Below, piece by piece: positions 1 through 8,091 of a stretch of 64,000 bases of DNA. Below the pieces are notes generated by a model that saw only the letters and a list, made by a program, of their open reading frames with translations, made no database searches and had not been told where the DNA came from. Source of the DNA: an uncultured Hyphomicrobiales bacterium. GTDB taxonomy: Bacteria > Pseudomonadota > Alphaproteobacteria > Rhizobiales > Ancalomicrobiaceae. Position numbers and translations under genes: made by a program. Positions within the stretch are counted from its first letter, which is position 1, and each line of letters begins with the position of its first letter. The stretch is taken from assembly GCA_903930435.1 (NCBI GenBank), contig CAIYYN010000049.1:1-64000 (forward strand). The letters run 5' to 3'.

Positions 1-1
1 C

Positions 2-1009
2 CGGAAAGGAGGGATTGCGCCTTTCCGTAAAGCCGCCCTGGCGGCTTTGCTGATGTCCGCCACTACGCTGGGCGGCTGCGCGCACAATTTCATTCCGCCT
101 GACATCAATTACGACAGTGCAGCGCCGGCCAAACTCACCGTCGATCCGCCAGCACCCATCAAGATCGTGGAGTTGCCGAAGCCTTTGCCGCTCCCGGGGC
201 AACTGAAGCCAATCGACGGTGGAAAGCCGACACCGGAAGCCGCCGACCCGACCGTGCGCGTCAACCAGGCCAACGCCGCCGCGCGGATTCAGCCGGTGCG
301 CAACGGCTTCATCAACGCGGTCCAGGTCTATCCGTTCTCCGGCGGGGCGCTCTACCAAGTCTATACGGCGCCCGGCGAGATCACCGACATCGCGCTGCAG
401 GACGGCGAGCAACTCGTCGGCTCCGGCCCCGTCGCCGCCGGCGACACCGTGCGCTGGATTATCGGCGATACCGAGAGCGGCACGGGCGCCACCAAGAAAG
501 TTCACATCCTGGTCAAGCCGACGAGACCCGAGCTGCTCACCAATCTGGTCATCAACACGGATCGGCGGACCTACCTCCTCGAGCTGCGCTCGACCGAGAA
601 GACCTACATGGCCTCGGTCTCCTGGCAGTATCCCGAAGATCAGCTCATCGCGCTTCGGCGGCAGAACCAGGAGGCCGACGCAGCCGCGCCGATTGCCAGC
701 GGCGTCGATCTCGCCTCGATCAACTTCCGTTATGCAATCCAGGGCGACAACCCGGCCTGGCGTCCGCTGCGCGCCTTCGACGACGGGCACAAGGTCTACA
801 TCGAGTTCCCGAGCGGCATTGCCCAGGGCGAGATGCCGCCACTGTTCGTCATCGGACCGGCCGGCGGCTCCGAGCTGGTGAACTACCGGGTCAACCGCAA
901 CTATTACATCGTCGACCGCCTGTTCGCAGCCGCCGAATTGCGTCTCGGCGACAAGAATAGCGAGCGGCGCGTGCGCATCGTTCGTACCGACGGAAGGCCG
1001 CGGTCATGA
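2..1009 (+). CDS. trbG: TrbG/VirB9-family conjugal transfer protein (5' end outside window)
   Basis: Periplasmic/outer-membrane component of a P-type type IV secretion system, the counterpart of VirB9, which forms part of the outer-membrane core with TrbI/VirB10. The frame stays open to the left window edge. Before the first ATG (53) it encodes a basic then hydrophobic stretch (RKAALAALLMS) followed by a lipobox-like LGGC, so the signal sequence extends upstream and the true start is probably outside the window. Family features seen are YQVYTAPGEITDI in the N-terminal beta domain and YRVNRNYYIVDRLF near the C-terminus. Its stop overlaps the trbI start (ATGA), showing one operon. Family assignment is secure; the exact start is not. 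Confidence 0.9.
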   Translation, partial: RKGGIAPFRKAALAALLMSATTLGGCAHNFIPPDINYDSAAPAKLTVDPPAPIKIVELPKPLPLPGQLKPIDGGKPTPEAADPTVRVNQANAAARIQPVRNGFINAVQVYPFSGGALYQVYTAPGEITDIALQDGEQLVGSGPVAAGDTVRWIIGDTESGTGATKKVHILVKPTRPELLTNLVINTDRRTYLLELRSTEKTYMASVSWQYPEDQLIALRRQNQEADAAAPIASGVDLASINFRYAIQGDNPAWRPLRAFDDGHKVYIEFPSGIAQGEMPPLFVIGPAGGSELVNYRVNRNYYIVDRLFAAAELRLGDKNSERRVRIVRTDGRPRS

Positions 1010-2211
1010 CGGCGGAAGGTCCTGAAGAACAACCGCCGACGCCGACGCCCGTCGTACCGCCCGATCTGCGGCTTCGGGGCGAACGGCCGCGCGTCACACG
1101 CTTGTCGCGCAGGGTGCTGATTGGCCTGGGCGCCGTTTCGGCGCTCGCCGTCGCGGGCGCGCTCGGCTACGCGCTCCAGACTCGCAACGCGGCGCAGAGC
1201 GGCGAGGAGCTGCTTTCCACGCAGAACCGTCCCTCCGCCGAGGGCCTCGCTGGCCTGCCGAAAGACTATACCGGCCTGCCACGGCAGGCGCCCCCGCTTG
1301 GCCCGCCGCTGCCCGGCGATCTCGGCAAGCCAATCCTGAACGCAGGGGCAGCGCCGAACACCGTAGCGCCCGCGACCACGCCTGATCCGGAGGCGCAGCG
1401 CCGCGCCCAAGAGATCGAGGCGGCGCGGCTCAGCCGCCTCTTTGCCCAGACCAATCAGCAGCCCCAGCCCGTCGGGCTCGCCGCGCCGGCTGGGATCGGG
1501 ACGACGACGGGTCAGACTCCCGCACCGCCAGTCGACGCCGGCGCCGCGCAGAACATGCAGGACCGCAAGACGGCCTTCCTCAATGCGTCGACGGACAAGC
1601 GCACGGTCAGTCCAGACCGGCTCGACGCGAAGGCCTCGCCTTATGTCGTGCAGGCCGGCACTGTGATTCCCGCCGCGCTCATCACGGGCATTCGTTCCGA
1701 TCTGCCTGGTCAAATCACTGCCCAGGTGACGGAGGCGGTCTATGACAGCCCGACCGGCAAATATCTTCTGATCCCGCAGGGCGCGAAGCTGATCGGCCAA
1801 TACGACAGCTCCGTCGCTTTCGGGCAGTCGCGCGTCCTGCTGGTTTGGACCCGGATCATCATGCCGGATGGCGGCTCGATCGTGCTGGAGCGTCAGCCCG
1901 GCGCCGACACGCAGGGCTACGCCGGACTAGAGGACGAGGTCGACAACCATTGGGGCATGCTGTTCAAGGCCGCCGTCCTTTCGACGCTGCTCAGCGTGGG
2001 CGCGGAGGCAGGCACGAGCCAGGACGAGAACAACCTTGTTCAGGCGATCCGCAGCGGAGCATCCAACAGCATCAGCCAGACAGGGTCTCAGATTGTCCAG
2101 CGGCAGCTCAACATCCAGCCGACGCTCACGATCCGGCCAGGCTTCCCGGTCCGTGTCATCGTTACCCGCGATCTGGTGTTGACGCCCTACGGACACGGAG
2201 GGAATCCATGA
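1006..2211 (+). CDS. trbI: TrbI/VirB10-family conjugal transfer protein
   Basis: Inner-membrane-anchored protein that spans the periplasm and joins the energy-producing base of the conjugation machine to the outer-membrane core. Layout of the 401 residues: a proline-rich cytoplasmic N-terminus, one membrane segment around residues 36-56 (LIGLGAVSALAVAGALGYAL), a Pro/Ala/Gln-rich periplasmic linker, then the conserved VirB10 beta-barrel domain from about residue 210 (YVVQAGTVIPAALITGI, YLLIPQGAKLIGQYDS). Length and order match the family. It starts inside the trbG stop and ends inside the start of the next gene, so the three are translated as a tightly packed operon. It is normally one of the last genes of a trb module. 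Confidence 0.95.
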   Translation: MTAEGPEEQPPTPTPVVPPDLRLRGERPRVTRLSRRVLIGLGAVSALAVAGALGYALQTRNAAQSGEELLSTQNRPSAEGLAGLPKDYTGLPRQAPPLGPPLPGDLGKPILNAGAAPNTVAPATTPDPEAQRRAQEIEAARLSRLFAQTNQQPQPVGLAAPAGIGTTTGQTPAPPVDAGAAQNMQDRKTAFLNASTDKRTVSPDRLDAKASPYVVQAGTVIPAALITGIRSDLPGQITAQVTEAVYDSPTGKYLLIPQGAKLIGQYDSSVAFGQSRVLLVWTRIIMPDGGSIVLERQPGADTQGYAGLEDEVDNHWGMLFKAAVLSTLLSVGAEAGTSQDENNLVQAIRSGASNSISQTGSQIVQRQLNIQPTLTIRPGFPVRVIVTRDLVLTPYGHGGNP

Positions 2212-2465
2212 CGAAGCTCAAGCTTGGGCCGCTGGCCGACGACAAGCCGGTCAAAATCAGCATCGAATTGCCCGCTGCCGTGCATCGGGATTTTGTAGCT
2301 TATGCTCAAGTGCTCGGCCGGACGACTGGCCAAACGGCTCCCGACCCCTCGAAGCTCATCGTGCCGATGGTCGAGCGATTCATGGCGACCGACCGCGCGT
2401 TCGCGAAGGCGCGACGCGATCGGAGCGGTCAGGTCGCTTTCGGTTCGGCCGAGAAATCGGGATAG
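2208..2465 (+). CDS. DUF2274 domain protein downstream of trbI
   Basis: Small soluble protein of 85 residues (MTKLKLGPLADDKPVKISIE at the N-terminus) of the DUF2274 family. This family is found almost only directly behind trbI in Trb-type conjugation modules; its role is unknown. The ATG overlaps the trbI stop by four bases (ATGA) and is preceded by GGAGGGAA, which fixes the start. The middle resembles a short DNA- or protein-binding helical module (PAAVHRDFVAYAQVLGR), but no catalytic motif is visible. Its 3' end runs 37 bp into the convergent LysR gene. Confidence 0.85.
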   Translation: MTKLKLGPLADDKPVKISIELPAAVHRDFVAYAQVLGRTTGQTAPDPSKLIVPMVERFMATDRAFAKARRDRSGQVAFGSAEKSG

Positions 2466-3391
2466 TGTTCGTGCAACATGGCCAGGAACGATCCCAAAGC
2501 GGGATTGCTGTTCGCTTCTCGCCAGTACGCCATGAAATTGGTCTGGGTCGGGCCGTCGTCGTCCCAGACCTCCCTATAGACCACGCCTTCGTGGCGCACC
2601 CCTGTCGCGCCCTCGAACATCAAGAGCGTGCCATAGTTCGCACTGACTAGGCTCAGCAGTCTGTCCAGTGACGAGTCCTGATGGATGATGTGCTGAGAAC
2701 CAATGGCATGACGGAGCTTCGCCGCGAGCAGCCCCTCAAGCTCCGGTCCGGGACCCTGCTGCGGGACGAGGAACTTTTCGTTCGCAAGATCCGCCCAACG
2801 AATCCTCGAATTATGGCCCAGCGGATGATGCCCCGGAAAAGCTACGATCACCCGCTCACTCCAAAGCGGAAGCATCCGGCCTTCCCATGCCGTCGCGTGA
2901 CCCGTCATGATCGCGACATCGACTGCGTTGCCCGCGAGAGCACAAAGCAGCCGATCATGGCTACCATCGACGGTGCGTACATCCACATCCGGAAAGCGCC
3001 GGTGGTACTCGACCAGCGTCGCGTGCATGTTCCCCGCCGAAGGGGAGGCATGAACGCCGATCGTTAACAAGCCAAGTTCGCCGCGGCTCCTGCTCCTGAT
3101 CCGCCGAAGTTCCGTGTCCACGTCATCGAGTATTCGCTTGGCGCTCGCGATGAACTCCATCCCCACCATAGTGAGGTGGGTGCCGCCATTCGTCCTTTCG
3201 AACAACACCACGCCAAGCTGGCGCTCGATCTCGTGCAGCCGGCGGCTCAAGGTCGATTGGCGTATGTTCAGAGCTTCCGCCGCCTGTCTCAGGCTGCGGT
3301 GCTGTGACGTTACGACCGCCAAACGCAAATCGCGAAGCTCTACATCCACGCTACTCACTTCATCGGCCCGCATACGGGCCGCCTTTCGCAA
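2429..3391 (-). CDS. LysR-family transcriptional regulator
   Basis: A 320-residue LysR-type regulator. The N-terminal winged helix-turn-helix is at about residues 17-75 (RQAAEALNIRQSTLSRRL, then LGVVLFERTNGG), followed by the usual effector-binding domain. No effector can be named. It lies convergent to the end of the trb operon and overlaps the DUF2274 gene by 37 bp; LysR genes in this position are common in Trb-type ICEs and may control transfer or cargo. Three starts are possible: the one given, ATG at 3373, or GTG at 3349, the last of which would fit the usual LysR N-terminus best. Regulation of the element is inferred from position. Confidence 0.85.
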   Translation of the reverse strand: MRKAARMRADEVSSVDVELRDLRLAVVTSQHRSLRQAAEALNIRQSTLSRRLHEIERQLGVVLFERTNGGTHLTMVGMEFIASAKRILDDVDTELRRIRSRSRGELGLLTIGVHASPSAGNMHATLVEYHRRFPDVDVRTVDGSHDRLLCALAGNAVDVAIMTGHATAWEGRMLPLWSERVIVAFPGHHPLGHNSRIRWADLANEKFLVPQQGPGPELEGLLAAKLRHAIGSQHIIHQDSSLDRLLSLVSANYGTLLMFEGATGVRHEGVVYREVWDDDGPTQTNFMAYWREANSNPALGSFLAMLHEHYPDFSAEPKAT

Positions 3392-3463
3392 ACTTTGCCT
3401 CCCCCTCTCCGGCCACCTTCATCGCGACGATACACGAAACCCGTGGTTCGATCCCTCGACTTG

Positions 3464-4639
3464 TCAGGCCGGCAATGGATCGGTGCCGCGATCGAGCAAG
3501 GCCAGATAGTCCGAATAGGCGTAGATCCGGCCGCGCTGCCGTCCCGTGGTCTCGCGCACGACCCCTATTTTGGCGAGATTTTCCAGCGCCGTGCTGGCGG
3601 TCGGGAAGGAGACGGCGAGTTTCGCGGAGACAGTCTGGATGGTGACGATCGGGCTGGCTTGCATCAGTTCGTGGATCCGGAGCGCCGACGGAGCCGCGCG
3701 GCCGAGGCCGGCGATCTGCTGTCGGTGAGCGTCGAACATGGCGATCAGATCGCGAGCCGTGGCGGCGGCTTGTTCCGCGGTCTCCGCGACGCCGGTCAGG
3801 AAGAATTCCATCCAGGTCTCCCACGTCCCAGCCTGCCGAACCTCCTGCAGGAGCCGGTAATAGTCGTCGCGCCGGGACTTCAGGAACAGGCTGAGATAGA
3901 GGATCGGCTCCCGCAACACCCCGGCCTCACACAGGATCAGCGTGATGAGCAGCCGGCCCAGGCGTCCGTTGCCGTCGAGAAAGGGATGGATCGTCTCGAA
4001 CTGGACGTGGGCCAGGCCCGCCCGGATGAGCGGGGGCAGCGCCGCATCCTCGCTGTGCAGGAAGCGCTCCAGCGCATCGAGGCACTCGTCCAGCCGGTTC
4101 GGCGGAGGAGGCACAAACAGGGCGTTGCCCGGCCGGGTTCCGCCGATCCAGTTCTGCGAGCGGCGGAACTCGCCCGGTTGCTTCGCTGCGCCACGCCCTG
4201 ATTTGAGCAGGATGGCGTGCATTTCGCGGATCAGCCGGAGCGACAGAGGAAATCCGCCCCGCATCCGGGAGACGCCATGCTCGATCGCCGCGACGTAGTT
4301 CGAGACCTCGGTCACGTCGTCGAGTTCGACCGTCGGCGTTTCATGATTTTCGAACAGCAGCAGGTCGGACAGCGAGGATTGCGTGCCCTCGATCTGCGAG
4401 GACAGGAGGGCTTCCTTGCGGACATACATGTAGAGGAACAAAGGCGTCGAGGGAAGGATCGTCGTCACGCCGTCGAGGCGACCGACCGCGGCTATGGCGC
4501 GTTCGTAGACGTGCATGAACTGGCCCAGTTCGAGCGGCGGCTTTGGCGGCAGCGGGGCAGGCACATAGGCGCGCACGCGCTCGCCTCCCGCGCTCGTTTC
4601 AACATAGGCCCCGAGCCTTTGGTTCTCTCCGTCCGTCAC
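3464..4639 (-). CDS. Fic-family protein with N-terminal inhibitory motif and C-terminal HTH
   Basis: Predicted AMP-transferase (or related nucleotide-transferring enzyme) of 391 residues. The complete Fic active-site motif is present at about residue 220 (HPFLDGNGRLGRL), with catalytic His and the anion-binding GNGR. An N-terminal inhibitory helix motif [S/T]xxxE[G/N] is seen as SSQIEG near residue 80, which would make this a class II, self-inhibited Fic protein. The C-terminal 80 residues look like a winged HTH (IVTIQTVSAKLAVSFPTAST), common in this architecture. The start is GTG with AAGGA upstream; a long inverted repeat lies about 25-60 bp before it. It is cargo next to the element end. 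The target protein is unknown. Confidence 0.88.
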   Translation of the reverse strand: MTDGENQRLGAYVETSAGGERVRAYVPAPLPPKPPLELGQFMHVYERAIAAVGRLDGVTTILPSTPLFLYMYVRKEALLSSQIEGTQSSLSDLLLFENHETPTVELDDVTEVSNYVAAIEHGVSRMRGGFPLSLRLIREMHAILLKSGRGAAKQPGEFRRSQNWIGGTRPGNALFVPPPPNRLDECLDALERFLHSEDAALPPLIRAGLAHVQFETIHPFLDGNGRLGRLLITLILCEAGVLREPILYLSLFLKSRRDDYYRLLQEVRQAGTWETWMEFFLTGVAETAEQAAATARDLIAMFDAHRQQIAGLGRAAPSALRIHELMQASPIVTIQTVSAKLAVSFPTASTALENLAKIGVVRETTGRQRGRIYAYSDYLALLDRGTDPLPA

Positions 4640-4662
4640 GCGCGATCCTTTAATTAGCTTCG

Positions 4663-4700
4663 CCGCTATTAAAGCGTATCGCCGTATATCTTAATAGCGG
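4663..4700 (-). promoter_or_regulatory. Inverted repeat upstream of the fic gene, possible operator
   Basis: Perfect 10-bp arms CCGCTATTAA (4663-4672) and TTAATAGCGG (4691-4700) flank an 18-bp AT-rich spacer, centred about 42 bp before the fic GTG. One more base pair can be added on each side of the spacer if a single-base bulge is allowed. The position suits an operator overlapping the fic promoter, perhaps bound by the HTH of the Fic protein itself or by the LysR regulator. It has no T-run, so a terminator is unlikely. Confidence 0.45.
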
Positions 4701-4852
4701 GTGGGGCTAATTCAAGGCTGCCGGTGTGACGCGACATCCACACGGGCGGCGATTGGGAGCACGACAGGAGAGGATGTGGTTTGGCTCGACATCTTCAAGC
4801 CCTCGGCCAACCTAATCCGCGTTGCGCTACAAGGCGCAAATCTAGGGAGGTT

Positions 4853-4928
4853 GGCGCACCCGACACGATTCGAACGTGTGGCCTCCACCTTCGGAGGGTG
4901 GCGCTCTATCCAGCTGAGCTACGGGTGC
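4853..4928 (-). tRNA. tRNA-Arg (anticodon CCG), CCA encoded
   Basis: Read on the minus strand the sequence folds into a full cloverleaf: acceptor GCACCCG/CGGGTGC, D stem GCTC/GAGC, anticodon stem CCACC/GGTGG with loop CTCCGAA (anticodon CCG, reading CGG), a five-base variable loop AGGCC, T stem ACACG/CGTGT with loop TTCGAAT, discriminator G and an encoded CCA. Its 3' end points towards the conjugation genes. The anticodon stem differs from that of the partial copy at 5180-5220, so this copy may have been brought in by the integrated element as a functional replacement. Confidence 0.97.
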
Positions 4929-5059
4929 ATCTCAATTTCGCCTAGCCCGACTGACCTATGAGGGTCAACGGATTCGGCCTTCACAAACCAGTCCCACATC
5001 ACGGTCGCCGGGTGACTACGCCCCGCTATCCGCTGTTCCGCCCCCGTTCTCCGAAAACT

Positions 5060-5079
5060 GCTTACGCGGTGCTTACGCG
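5060..5079. repeat. Paired 9-bp direct repeats near the element end
   Basis: GCTTACGCG occurs at 5060-5068 and again at 5071-5079, so the copies begin 11 bp apart, about one helical turn, between the intact tRNA-Arg and its partial copy. Short direct repeats spaced by a helical turn beside a tRNA are typical of arm-type binding sites for tyrosine recombinases or their excision factors. That function is inferred from sequence and position only. Confidence 0.4.
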
Positions 5080-5179
5080 AAAATTTCTCGGGGTTTGGCG
5101 GCGTTCGTAGGATTACTCAAGCTACTGTTTTCACGAACCTTTCTTCAGTTACTTACTAACGAAACCCCCTTGACATCAG

Positions 5180-5220
5180 CCTTCGGAGGGCAACACTCTA
5201 TCCAGCTGAGCTACGGGTGC
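5180..5220 (-). pseudogene. Truncated tRNA-Arg(CCG): 5' half only, likely attachment site remnant
   Basis: On the minus strand these 41 bases contain the 5' acceptor strand GCACCCG, the D arm and the anticodon loop CTCCGAA of a tRNA-Arg, then diverge two bases after the loop into unrelated sequence. The 5' anticodon-stem strand is TTGCC, which cannot pair with the GGTGG of the intact gene to the left, so this is the front of a different tRNA-Arg. As far as I recall, TTGCC/GGCAA is the usual stem in alphaproteobacterial tRNA-Arg(CCG), which would make this the broken native gene. The missing 3' half is expected at the far end of the element. Confidence 0.7.
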
Positions 5221-5464
5221 TCCGAGCGGGCCTGGCCCGTCATCGGCGGCGCGACCGTGGTTCACGCCGGGATGTGCAGTGGTTTAGCTGATCCGGGAGC
5301 GGCGGGCAACCGCGAAATAGCTGTCAACAGGGGTTTCGGACCTTCTCGCCGCATCAGGTCCGGCTCGGTGAGCGCTGAAAGGATGACCGGTGTGTTTGCC
5401 CCGCCTCTGCCGCTCATGGACCAACTGCGGCTGGATGGTGTGTATCAGGCGGAGTTGCTGGTCA

Positions 5465-6469
5465 TCAGGTCATCTCGATGAAGGCTTTCAGCAGATGGTG
5501 CGCAATGGCGAGAGGCTTGGGCGATGACAGTCCGTCGGGATGCGTGCCGTTCAGCATCTGGATGGCTTCCGCACGGCTGAACCAGCGGCAATCCTCCAGT
5601 TCAGCCTGATCCGGGACGATCTCGGTCGTCAGCGCTTCGCCGATGCAGCCAATCATGAGAGAAGCCGGGAATGGCCAGGGCTGGCTGGAATGGTAGCCGA
5701 CGCGTCCGACGCGGATGCCGGCCTCTTCCCAGGTCTCGCGACGCACCGCGTCCTCGATGGTCTCGCCGGGTTCAAGGAAGCCGGCGAGGCAGGAATACAT
5801 GCCTGGGATGAATCGTGCCTGGCGGCCGAGCAAGACGCGGTTCTGCGCGGGATCGATGATCCCCATGATCACGACCGGGTCGGTGCGCGGAAAATGTTGC
5901 GCAGAACACGCGGGGCAATCACGCCGATAGCCGCCCTGTGACATCTGGCTGGGATTGCCGCATTTGGCACAGAACGGGTGCGACAGATGCCAGTTGTAAA
6001 GCGCGCGCGCCTGGGCCGTGCTGCCGGCTTCATCTGCTGGAACAGCAGCTGTCAGCACAAGCGAGCGTAGATCGATCACATCGAGACCGAGCGCCGGGAC
6101 TGCTTCCGCGTCAAACGAACTCAGGCCCGCAAAGCGGGCGGCGCGGCCATTGATGTGCTCGCGCAGGTGCGGACCGGGCTCTGCGCCAGCCAGCCCCAGA
6201 AAAATCTCTTGTCCAGGCTTGGTCGTGCTGGAATCAACATGCGGACCGACTCCGAGACGGCCTGCGACCCGTGCCTCAAGCAGGACCGTTGCGTTCCGGC
6301 GGTCGATGACGACCTTGTCACCAATCAGGACAATGAAGCGCGCCGTGTCGTTCCAGGCCAGTTGATCGCGCCAGGTATCGTCAACCCGTTGCTCGGACAT
6401 GCGGTCGAGCGGGTTTTGCGTATATCCAAGGGTCGCAGGCGTCGGATCGGCGGGAAAGCAGAAGGGCAT
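5465..6469 (-). CDS. nudC: NADH pyrophosphatase (NudC-type Nudix hydrolase)
   Basis: Hydrolyses NADH/NAD+ to nicotinamide mononucleotide and AMP; related enzymes also remove NAD caps from RNA. The 334 residues show the N-terminal NudC domain, a four-cysteine zinc ribbon around residues 170-190 (FCAKCG and DCPACS), the Nudix box from about residue 225 (GFLEPGETIEDAV then RRETWEEAG) and the NAD-specificity motif SQPWPFP downstream. Start ATG at 6467-6469. This is the first clearly chromosomal gene beside the element end. It is transcribed in the same direction as the HIT and luciferase-like genes upstream of it. Confidence 0.95.
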   Translation of the reverse strand: MPFCFPADPTPATLGYTQNPLDRMSEQRVDDTWRDQLAWNDTARFIVLIGDKVVIDRRNATVLLEARVAGRLGVGPHVDSSTTKPGQEIFLGLAGAEPGPHLREHINGRAARFAGLSSFDAEAVPALGLDVIDLRSLVLTAAVPADEAGSTAQARALYNWHLSHPFCAKCGNPSQMSQGGYRRDCPACSAQHFPRTDPVVIMGIIDPAQNRVLLGRQARFIPGMYSCLAGFLEPGETIEDAVRRETWEEAGIRVGRVGYHSSQPWPFPASLMIGCIGEALTTEIVPDQAELEDCRWFSRAEAIQMLNGTHPDGLSSPKPLAIAHHLLKAFIEMT

Positions 6470-6541
6470 TGGCGCGGGACTCGCTCGGCAATTTCAGACG
6501 ACTGCCTGCCTAGCATCTCTGCCTGCCGGATGCGAGTGGGT

Positions 6542-6952
6542 CTAGCTCAACCGTGCCCGCAAGGACGCGATGAGCGCGGCTTCCTTTTCAGCATCATAGG
6601 CAAGGGGAGGGTGCTTGCCCCAGACTGGCCCCGGCCAGGCGGCATCGCCCTCGAAGCGGGCAACGACATGCACATGCAGTTGCCGAACGATATTGCCGAT
6701 GGCCGCGACATTCAGCTTGGGACAGCCGGTTTCTGCCTTCAGACTGGCAGACACATGCGCAGTCTCGTCCATGAGTGCGATCTGGTCGTCGCGCGTGAGG
6801 TCCGTCAGCTCAACAAGACTGGGCTGACGCGGGATCAGGATGACCCACGGGTATCTGGCATCGCGCATGAGGCGCACCGTGGAGAGCGGGAGATCAATGA
6901 TCCCGGCGGTGTCGGCGTCGAGGCGCGGATCGAGGGTAAAGGTGTCGGTCAT
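6542..6952 (-). CDS. HIT-domain protein (nucleotide hydrolase/transferase family)
   Basis: A 136-residue member of the histidine-triad superfamily, which acts on nucleotide phosphoramidates or dinucleoside polyphosphates. The triad region reads [14 protein letters not shown] near residue 90: the last two histidines are present, while the first position is Gln, as in one branch of the family. The N-terminus ([11 protein letters not shown], then [12 protein letters not shown]) matches short proteobacterial HIT proteins. Its ATG overlaps the stop of the luciferase-like gene (ATGA), so the two are translationally coupled, and nudC follows. Nucleotide housekeeping is the likely theme; the substrate is unknown. 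Confidence 0.85.
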   Translation of the reverse strand: MTDTFTLDPRLDADTAGIIDLPLSTVRLMRDARYPWVILIPRQPSLVELTDLTRDDQIALMDETAHVSASLKAETGCPKLNVAAIGNIVRQLHVHVVARFEGDAAWPGPVWGKHPPLAYDAEKEAALIASLRARLS

Positions 6953-7968
6953 ACCGCGACAGCTTCCGGCGACGGGTTAAACGCCTTCACGGCTTCAGCA
7001 ATCAGTTCGAACGACCGTAACCGTTTGGCGTGATCGAAGACGTCGGAGACGATCATGAGTTCGTCGGCACCGGTCTCTGCGATAAGCCGTTCAATGCCTG
7101 CGGTCACGGTCTCGCGCGAACCATAGATCGAGCGATAGAGCCATTGCTTCGCCTGGATCTTTTCATCCGGCGTCCAATAGGTCTCGATGTCGGCGATCGG
7201 TGGCTTCGACAGGCCGCGCTGGCCGCGAAATATATTGGTCACCGACATCTGTTGCGTTGTCGCGAGGTGACGCGCCTCGGCGTCGGTTTCTGCCGCAATG
7301 ATATTGACGCCGATCATCGCATGCGGTCGCGCGAGCTGGGCAGACGGCTTGAACCGTGCGCGATAGATCGCCAGCGCCTGCAATAGTTGGGCAGGGGCAA
7401 AATGGGAGGCGAAGGCATAGGGCAGCCCGAATTCGCCGGCCAGTTGTGCGCCATAGGTGGACGACCCGAGGATCCAGAGCGGTACATGGGTTCCGGCAGC
7501 CGGAACGGCCTGGACCCGCTGGCCCGGTTCGATTTCGCCGAAGTAGGCCTGCAACTCCAGCACATCCTGCGGGAAATTGTCGCTCGAATCCAAAGAGCGC
7601 CGCAGTGCACGGACCGTCAACATATCGGTTCCGGGTGCGCGACCAAGGCCCAGATCGATGCGGCCGGGGAAGAGTTGTGCCAGCGTGCCGAATTGTTCAG
7701 CGATCACGATCGGGGCATGGTTCGGCAGCATGATCCCGCCGGCTCCGACGCGAATCCGCGATGTTCCGGCTGCAATATGCTGCACGATCAGGGATGTTGC
7801 CGCCGACGCAATGCCGGGCATGTTGTGATGTTCGGCAACCCAGTAGCGCGTGTATCCGAGATCTTCGACATGCGCGGCTACGGCGCGAGCATTGTTGATG
7901 GCCTGCGCCGCTGTGGTCGCCTCGGTCACACGAACCAGGTCGAGAATGGAAATGGCAGGTGCGCGCAT
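6949..7968 (-). CDS. LLM-class flavin-dependent oxidoreductase (luciferase-like)
   Basis: A TIM-barrel flavin-dependent monooxygenase-like protein of the luciferase superfamily, 339 residues from the chosen ATG. Features seen: [10 protein letters not shown] at the N-terminus, [15 protein letters not shown] around residue 45, and GLGRAPGTD around residue 110, which are typical of the MsnO8/YhbW-like group. The natural substrate of this group is generally unknown. An earlier in-frame start at 8052 or 8031 would add 21-28 residues that do not match the usual N-terminus. It is coupled to the downstream HIT gene through an ATGA overlap. Confidence 0.88.
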   Translation of the reverse strand: MRAPAISILDLVRVTEATTAAQAINNARAVAAHVEDLGYTRYWVAEHHNMPGIASAATSLIVQHIAAGTSRIRVGAGGIMLPNHAPIVIAEQFGTLAQLFPGRIDLGLGRAPGTDMLTVRALRRSLDSSDNFPQDVLELQAYFGEIEPGQRVQAVPAAGTHVPLWILGSSTYGAQLAGEFGLPYAFASHFAPAQLLQALAIYRARFKPSAQLARPHAMIGVNIIAAETDAEARHLATTQQMSVTNIFRGQRGLSKPPIADIETYWTPDEKIQAKQWLYRSIYGSRETVTAGIERLIAETGADELMIVSDVFDHAKRLRSFELIAEAVKAFNPSPEAVAV

Positions 7969-8091
7969 GAGGCCGGTCCCACGGTTGTGCGATGAAACAT
8001 CGTGGGAGATTACGTAAGGCGATCGGCTCATCAATTCAAGGCGTGCCGCCAATGGGGCTGAAGCGACCTGATCGCTCTCGGAAACCGACGA

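Larger units (their letters stand above)
1..5180. mobile_element. Right end of a Trb-type integrative and conjugative element (ICE)
   Basis: The stretch begins inside a conjugation module (trbG, trbI, DUF2274) and carries a LysR regulator and a Fic enzyme as the last cargo. It ends at a tRNA-Arg gene followed by about 250 bp of non-coding DNA and a 41-bp partial tRNA-Arg at 5180-5220. Paired 9-bp repeats at 5060-5068 and 5071-5079, 11 bp apart, resemble arm-type integrase sites. From about 5465 the genes are chromosomal housekeeping genes. No integrase, relaxase or other end is in the window, so the extent and activity of the element are inferred. Confidence 0.6.

Noticed and set aside
904-1800. 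Long minus-strand frame opposite trbG/trbI
   Set aside because: Composition typical of the reverse of high-GC genes; trbG and trbI are well supported on the plus strand.
4701-4961. 86-aa frame crossing the tRNA-Arg gene
   Set aside because: It reads through a complete tRNA on the other strand and has no ribosome binding site.
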